A stretch of 64,000 nucleotides of DNA from Erysipelotrichaceae bacterium (lineage in GTDB: Bacteria; Bacillota_I; Bacilli_A; RFN20; CAG-449): contig SVBD01000006.1 of NCBI GenBank assembly GCA_015059045.1, forward strand, positions 20,947-84,946, given 5' to 3'. The number at the start of each line of letters is the position of its first letter. The first letter of the stretch is position 1. Of the stretch, positions 59,757 to 64,000 are shown piece after piece. The position numbers and the translations under genes are program-made. The notes below the pieces were generated by a model. It ran no database searches. It had not been told where the DNA came from and saw only the letters and a program-made list of their open reading frames with translations.

Positions 59757-61760
59757 TTAATCAATTAATGTGATAATTTCGTCTTTTTTTATCTTATTTA
59801 AGCAATAATAATAATATTTATTAATCTCAGGATCTAAAAGTGAATTAAACATAAAGTTTACTTCATCTCTAGCAACCATGAACATTTTAAAGTCTGAAAC
59901 GATATTTAAAGAATTAAAAGAAGGGAATCCACTTTGTTCAATTCCAATGAAATCTCCAGGTCCTCTTCTTCTCATGTCCTCTTCAGAAATTTCAAATCCA
60001 TCTAAGCAGGATTCTAAGAATTTTAATCTAGAAGCTTCTTCTTCACTTTCAAAATGATCCACTAATAAGCAATATGCTTTTTGTCCATCTCTACCTACTC
60101 TTCCTCTTAATTGGTGAAGTGAAGCAAGTCCAAAACTATTTGCCGAATAAATAATCATCGCACCTGCTGTTTTAATATCAATCCCTAGTTCAATTAATGT
60201 TGTAGAAACTAAAATATTAATTTCATTATTTTTAAATTTATCTAATATTTCAATCTTTTCTTTACTAGAAATCTTTCCATGTAATAACGCTATCTTTTCT
60301 TTAAATAGTGGTTCAAATCTTTCATAAATATCTTCACTTGAATCGTTTGTATCACCTTTATCAATTTTTGGACAAACAATAAATACTTGCCTATTATTAT
60401 CTACCATATGATGGATTAAGGAAAGAATTTTTTCCGAATCAAAATCGACTACTTTTGTAGTAATATCATGTCTTCCTGTTGGATATTCCGTCAATGAAGA
60501 AACATCTAAATCGCCATAAATCGATAAAGCTAAAGTTCTAGGAATTGGTGTAGCGCTCATTAATAATAGATCTACTTCATCACCCTTACTTGCTAAAATA
60601 TTTCTTTGGTTAACACCAAAACGGTGTTGTTCATCAATTAATGCTAGTCCTAAATTATTATAAATTACACTACTAGAAAATATCGCATGAGTTCCTACAA
60701 CTACATCAATTTCACCATTTGCAATTTGCTCTTTAATCGTATTTTTTTCCTTAAGTTTAACATCACCAACTAAAAGACAAGTTTTAATACCTAACGGACC
60801 TAAAACTTTCTTAACATTTTCATAATGTTGTCTAGCTAAAGAATCAGTAGGCGCTAATAGAGCACCTTGTTTATTTCTTAAATAATTTGCGTATAAACTA
60901 GTAATACCTACTATTGTTTTACCTGTTCCAACATCACCTTGAAGAAGACGATACATTACTTTTTTATCTTTTAAATCTAAAACAATTTCTCTTATTGCTT
61001 GAATTTGATCTTTAGTTAATTTATATTCTAATGACTTAACAAATTCATTTATTTTATTTGTATCTATATCCTTTATAGAACTTTTAGTTAGTTTTTTATT
61101 TTGTTCTCTAATAATTTTATTTTTAAAACAATACTCTAAACACTCTTCAAACTTAAGTGTTCTTAATCCTTGGGAAATTTCTTGGCTATTAGAAGGCGTA
61201 TGAACCATTTTTAACGCGGAATTATGATCTAATAGTCGATATTTTTGGATTAAATAGTTAGGGACTATATTTCCAGATATTTCATCAATTGATTCAAAGG
61301 TTCTTTTAATTAAATTGATAAAAGTACTTTGAAGAACCCCACTAGGAAGATGATATACTGGTTTTAAACTTTCACTTTTAGGGATTTCACCTTTTTTAAT
61401 ATTAATAATATTTAATTCTTTTCTTTTTAAATTATAATTAGCGACTATAGTAAATTCATTACTTAAATCTAACATTTGCATATAAAAAGGTCGATTGAAT
61501 ATCTTACAACTATAAAAGTGATTTTTCCCTGTAATAAAATGAAAGGTAATAATATCATAATTATTAGTTTTAACATGTCTAGGATTAGAAACAATTCTTC
61601 CTAATAAAACTACTCTTTGACCATCTTCTAATTCATTTTCATCAGTATAGTCAAAAGATTCATATCGGTAAGGAAGATATTCAATTAATTCTTCACTTCT
61701 TTCAATATGAATTTTCTTTAATTCCTCAATTAAGTTTTTTGAATTAGTTAATAGTTTCAT
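59757..61760 (-). CDS. recG: ATP-dependent DNA helicase RecG
   Basis: Branch-migrating helicase of 667 residues. The N-terminal wedge/OB region is followed by LQGDVGTGKTIVG (Walker A), IDEQHRFGVNQR (the RecG version of DEAD box), MSATPIPRTLA, then TTLIELGIDIK and HQLRGRVGRDGQKAYC. It rescues stalled forks. It is between fakA and plsX, as in many Bacilli, but with its own start 50 bases after fakA's stop and terminator. Confidence 0.97.
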   Translation of the reverse strand: MKLLTNSKNLIEELKKIHIERSEELIEYLPYRYESFDYTDENELEDGQRVVLLGRIVSNPRHVKTNNYDIITFHFITGKNHFYSCKIFNRPFYMQMLDLSNEFTIVANYNLKRKELNIINIKKGEIPKSESLKPVYHLPSGVLQSTFINLIKRTFESIDEISGNIVPNYLIQKYRLLDHNSALKMVHTPSNSQEISQGLRTLKFEECLEYCFKNKIIREQNKKLTKSSIKDIDTNKINEFVKSLEYKLTKDQIQAIREIVLDLKDKKVMYRLLQGDVGTGKTIVGITSLYANYLRNKQGALLAPTDSLARQHYENVKKVLGPLGIKTCLLVGDVKLKEKNTIKEQIANGEIDVVVGTHAIFSSSVIYNNLGLALIDEQHRFGVNQRNILASKGDEVDLLLMSATPIPRTLALSIYGDLDVSSLTEYPTGRHDITTKVVDFDSEKILSLIHHMVDNNRQVFIVCPKIDKGDTNDSSEDIYERFEPLFKEKIALLHGKISSKEKIEILDKFKNNEINILVSTTLIELGIDIKTAGAMIIYSANSFGLASLHQLRGRVGRDGQKAYCLLVDHFESEEEASRLKFLESCLDGFEISEEDMRRRGPGDFIGIEQSGFPSFNSLNIVSDFKMFMVARDEVNFMFNSLLDPEINKYYYYCLNKIKKDEIITLID

Positions 61761-61788
61761 ATTTATTCTCTTTTTTTCTCAAATTATA

Positions 61789-61812
61789 AAAAAAGGGATT
61801 TATCCCTTTTTT
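61789..61812 (-). terminator. fakA terminator
   Basis: AAAAAAGGGAT and ATCCCTTTTTT form a perfect hairpin next to the fakA stop codon. On the minus strand the T-run is at the end of the stem. Confidence 0.85.
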
Positions 61813-63469
61813 ATTCAACACCAACAATGAAAGAATAGACTGGTTGATTTCCTTTTCTAACATCTAAATCAACTTCATCATATTTGTCTTGAATCATTTC
61901 AGTTAATTTTTCTACTTCTTCTTCGCTAGCGTCTTCACCGCAAATTAAAGTAATAATTGAACTTGATTCATCAATCATTTCTTCAAGCATATTCATTGTT
62001 ACTTGGATTTTGTCTGGATCACAAGAAACGATCTTTTTACCAAATAAAGCAATGAAATTGTCTTTTTTAACTTCTACATCATCAATTACTGTATCTCTAA
62101 TAGCAAATGTAACTTGTCCTGATTTAACATTTGACATAGCTTCTTTCATTTCTTCTTCGTTATCATCAAAGCTAGCTTCTGGATTAAACATCATACAAGC
62201 TGTTAAACCTTGAGGAATTGTCTTAGTTGGAATTACTCTACATTCAACTCCATCTGGAGCAACATCACATGCTTGAGAAGCCGCCATAATGATGTTTGAG
62301 TTATTTGGAAGAATGAAAATTTTCTTTGCATTACATCTTTTAATTGCTTCAATGAAATCCTCAGTAGATGGATTCATAGTTTGTCCACCAGAAACTATTT
62401 CTGTAACATTTAAGTCTTTAAACATTTCTTCAATTCCATCACCAACAGAAACAGAAATTAATGCATATTCAGTAAGTTCTTTAACTTCGTTTTGTTTTAA
62501 TGGATCTTTATTTTCTTCTTGAAGTTGAGTATGTTGTTCAGACATATTTTCAATTTTTAATTTTACGAATTCACCAAATTGTTGAGCGTAAACTAATACG
62601 TTACCTGGATTTAATGTATGAACGTGAACTTTAACTAATTCTTCATCTCTAACTACAACAATTGAATTGCCATGTGAAGTTAAGAATGTTTGGAATCTCT
62701 TTTCTGAGAAAACTTTCTTCCCTGCACTAATTGGTTCTTCTGGTAATCTCATAATGAATTCTGTACAGTAACCATATTCTTCGCCTTCAACATTAGCTGC
62801 AGCCATTTGTTGAGGTTCTTCAGTAACAGTTGCCATATTTCTTTCAATGACTTTACCATTAATTGCACTTTGGAATCCTTCTAATACTTTAATTAAACCT
62901 GCTCCACCTGAGTCAACTACACCAACTTCTTTTAATACTGGAAGAAGTTCTGGAGTTCTATCTAATGATTCATAAGCTTCTTTTAAGAAATACTCAAATG
63001 CTTTATTAATATCGATATTTGGATTACGATAGACATGTTCTTGTAAAGCATCACTTGATTCTCTAATAACAGTAAGGATTGTTCCTTCTACTGGTCTCAT
63101 AACTGCTTTATAAGCTACTTCTTTACCAGAAACGAATGCTTCTGCTAAAAGTGAAGAATCAATACGACTTGCTCCTTCTAAAGCTTGAGAGAATCCTCTA
63201 AAGATTTGACTTAAAATAACACCAGAGTTACCTCTAGCACCCATTAATAAACCTTTCGAGAATGATTTTGCAATGTCATAAACATCTGTGTCTAAACGAT
63301 TTCTAATTTCTTTTGCACCACTAGAAATTGTTAAGTTCATGTTAGTACCTGTATCTCCATCAGGAACTGGGAAAACGTTTAATGCGTCTACCTCAGGATA
63401 ATGATTAAATAAATTATTAGCGCCGCTGATAATCATTTGTTTCAGCATATTACCATCTATGTATTTCAT
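61811..63469 (-). CDS. fakA: Fatty acid kinase catalytic subunit (DAK domain, FakA/YloV)
   Basis: A 552-residue protein. The N-terminal DhaL/DAK1-type kinase domain has NVFPVPDGDTGTNMNLTISSGAKEI with three Mg-binding Asp. The middle and C-terminal FakA domains include SVGDGIEEMFKDL, then GGQTMNPSTEDFI and FILPNNSNIIMAA. With a FakB fatty-acid-binding protein (not seen here) it phosphorylates exogenous fatty acids. It follows yloU as in Bacillus. Confidence 0.94.
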   Translation of the reverse strand: MKYIDGNMLKQMIISGANNLFNHYPEVDALNVFPVPDGDTGTNMNLTISSGAKEIRNRLDTDVYDIAKSFSKGLLMGARGNSGVILSQIFRGFSQALEGASRIDSSLLAEAFVSGKEVAYKAVMRPVEGTILTVIRESSDALQEHVYRNPNIDINKAFEYFLKEAYESLDRTPELLPVLKEVGVVDSGGAGLIKVLEGFQSAINGKVIERNMATVTEEPQQMAAANVEGEEYGYCTEFIMRLPEEPISAGKKVFSEKRFQTFLTSHGNSIVVVRDEELVKVHVHTLNPGNVLVYAQQFGEFVKLKIENMSEQHTQLQEENKDPLKQNEVKELTEYALISVSVGDGIEEMFKDLNVTEIVSGGQTMNPSTEDFIEAIKRCNAKKIFILPNNSNIIMAASQACDVAPDGVECRVIPTKTIPQGLTACMMFNPEASFDDNEEEMKEAMSNVKSGQVTFAIRDTVIDDVEVKKDNFIALFGKKIVSCDPDKIQVTMNMLEEMIDESSSIITLICGEDASEEEVEKLTEMIQDKYDEVDLDVRKGNQPVYSFIVGVE

Positions 63470-63488
63470 ATCAATAAAACTCTCTTTC

Positions 63489-63845
63489 TTAAATGTTCTT
63501 TATTCCTTGAACATAAATATTAATTGCAGCAAAAGTCATATTAAAAGTTCTCTCCAAGTCAAACTTTACTTTCTTTTGAACTGCAGAAGCAATTTCGGTT
63601 ATTTTTAAACCATAACCAACAACAATATATATATCAACTTCGAATGAGTCTTTTCTTTTTGTTACAAAGACTCCTTTGCTGAAGTTTTCATTTTTTAATA
63701 ATTCATTAATTTCGCTACGAATAGATCTTTTGTGAGCCATACCAACAACACCATAACATTGACCTGCTGCATTACTTGCAACTTGAGCGATGGCATCACT
63801 AGTGATATTAATAACTCCAAATTGTGTTTTCTTATCTATATCCAT
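63489..63845 (-). CDS. Asp23/Gls24 family protein (YloU)
   Basis: A 118-residue protein: GVINITSDAIAQVASNAAGQCYGVVGMAH and VDIYIVVGYGLKITEIASAVQKKVKFDLERTFNM are Asp23/Gls24 signatures. The family is linked to cell envelope stress and the fakA pathway. ATG 63845 is used; the 5 extra track residues include the SD (GGGAGG). It begins the yloU-fakA series. Confidence 0.92.
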   Translation of the reverse strand: MDIDKKTQFGVINITSDAIAQVASNAAGQCYGVVGMAHKRSIRSEINELLKNENFSKGVFVTKRKDSFEVDIYIVVGYGLKITEIASAVQKKVKFDLERTFNMTFAAINIYVQGIKNI

Positions 63846-63861
63846 AATAAAACCTCCCATA

Positions 63862-63876
63862 ATACCATTATGGTAT
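63862..63876 (-). promoter_or_regulatory. Palindrome in the yloU leader
   Basis: ATACCAT-A-ATGGTAT on the minus strand is a perfect 7-base palindrome between the AT-rich promoter region and the SD of yloU, 17 bases upstream of ATG. It suits a repressor site that senses fatty acid or envelope status, which is speculation. Confidence 0.4.
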
Positions 63877-63950
63877 TTTATATTTTATCATAATTTTTAT
63901 TTTATTAATAGTATTAATAAATCATAATCACAAAAAAAGGCAAAAAAAAA

Positions 63951-64000
63951 GCCCGGCAGCTCGCTATTCTGTCCTTTCGGATACCTTCGCCACTACGGTG
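63951..64000 (-). rRNA. rrf: 5S rRNA, 3' portion (continues past the right edge)
   Basis: On the minus strand CACCGTAGTGGCGAAGGTATCC, then GACAGAATAGCGAGCTGCCGGGC, fits the 3' half of 5S rRNA (helices IV/V and the 3' strand of helix I), followed by a run of nine T that ends transcription. The 5' part and any 23S/16S genes are outside the window. Identification rests on about 50 bases. Confidence 0.72.

Overview
The window is about 30% G+C, densely coded, and reads with the standard bacterial stop set: TGA ends genes, for example in the ATGA overlap at 11652-11655. Gene content and order are those of the Bacilli. pgsA-cinA-recA-rny-ymdB-spoVS-miaB-ricA-cotE-mutS-mutL-miaA follows the Bacillus subtilis order. 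recU-pbp-nth-dnaD, gpsB next to rnpB, secG-rnr-smpB, and yloU-fakA-recG-plsX-rnc-ftsY-ylxM-ffh are also Bacilli clusters. Small genome-style genes, lipoproteins with Ser/Glu/Thr/Pro repeats and enlarged Opp transporter subunits suggest an uncultured, probably gut-associated low-GC lineage near Erysipelotrichales or the RF39/RFN20 groups. That placement is inference. cotE and spoVS hint at a sporulating ancestry or capacity.

Layout. 1-8453 (minus): an ABC ATPase cut by the window edge, DUF951, folD-fhs, miaA-mutL-mutS. 8488-17118 (minus): cotE, an inserted four-gene cassette (two membrane XRE regulators, a secreted protein, a radical SAM/SPASM enzyme), ricA, miaB, spoVS, ymdB, rny. 17155-19793: flavin reductase, exodeoxyribonuclease III, an orphan gene and an HTH-MNT/HEPN toxin-antitoxin pair. 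19909-22732 (minus): recA, cinA C-domain, pgsA, RNase P RNA, gpsB. 22834-31971: a Cys-rich DUF11 protein, a DEDD exonuclease, recU, a class A PBP, nth, dnaD, a CCA-transferase/dipeptidase fusion, tRNA-Val, cdaA and a membrane protein. 32007-41928 (minus): mgtC, DUF3899 and oppABCDF with a cre site. 41997-46964: an orphan gene, smpB, rnr, secG, and folT behind a THF riboswitch. 46977-50138: rplS, a small pseudogene, rpsP-khpA-rimM-trmD, and an IS200-type remnant. 50319-64000 (minus): two paralogous lipoproteins, ffh-ylxM-ORF-ftsY-rnc-plsX, recG, fakA, yloU, and the 3' end of a 5S rRNA.

How the genes fit together. Folate one-carbon metabolism is represented by folD, fhs and riboswitch-controlled folT, but FolD has lost two residues expected for cyclohydrolase activity. 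RNA turnover and RNA processing are represented by rny, its partner ricA, rnr, rnc, rnpB and khpA. DNA repair and recombination are represented by mutSL, recA, recU, recG, nth and xth.

The best candidates for something undescribed are four. First, the radical SAM cassette placed between ricA and cotE. Second, the CCA-transferase/membrane dipeptidase fusion. Third, the hairpins that hide the Shine-Dalgarno sequences of cotE and spoVS. Fourth, an inversion of the rpsP-trmD block whose two ends carry gene debris.
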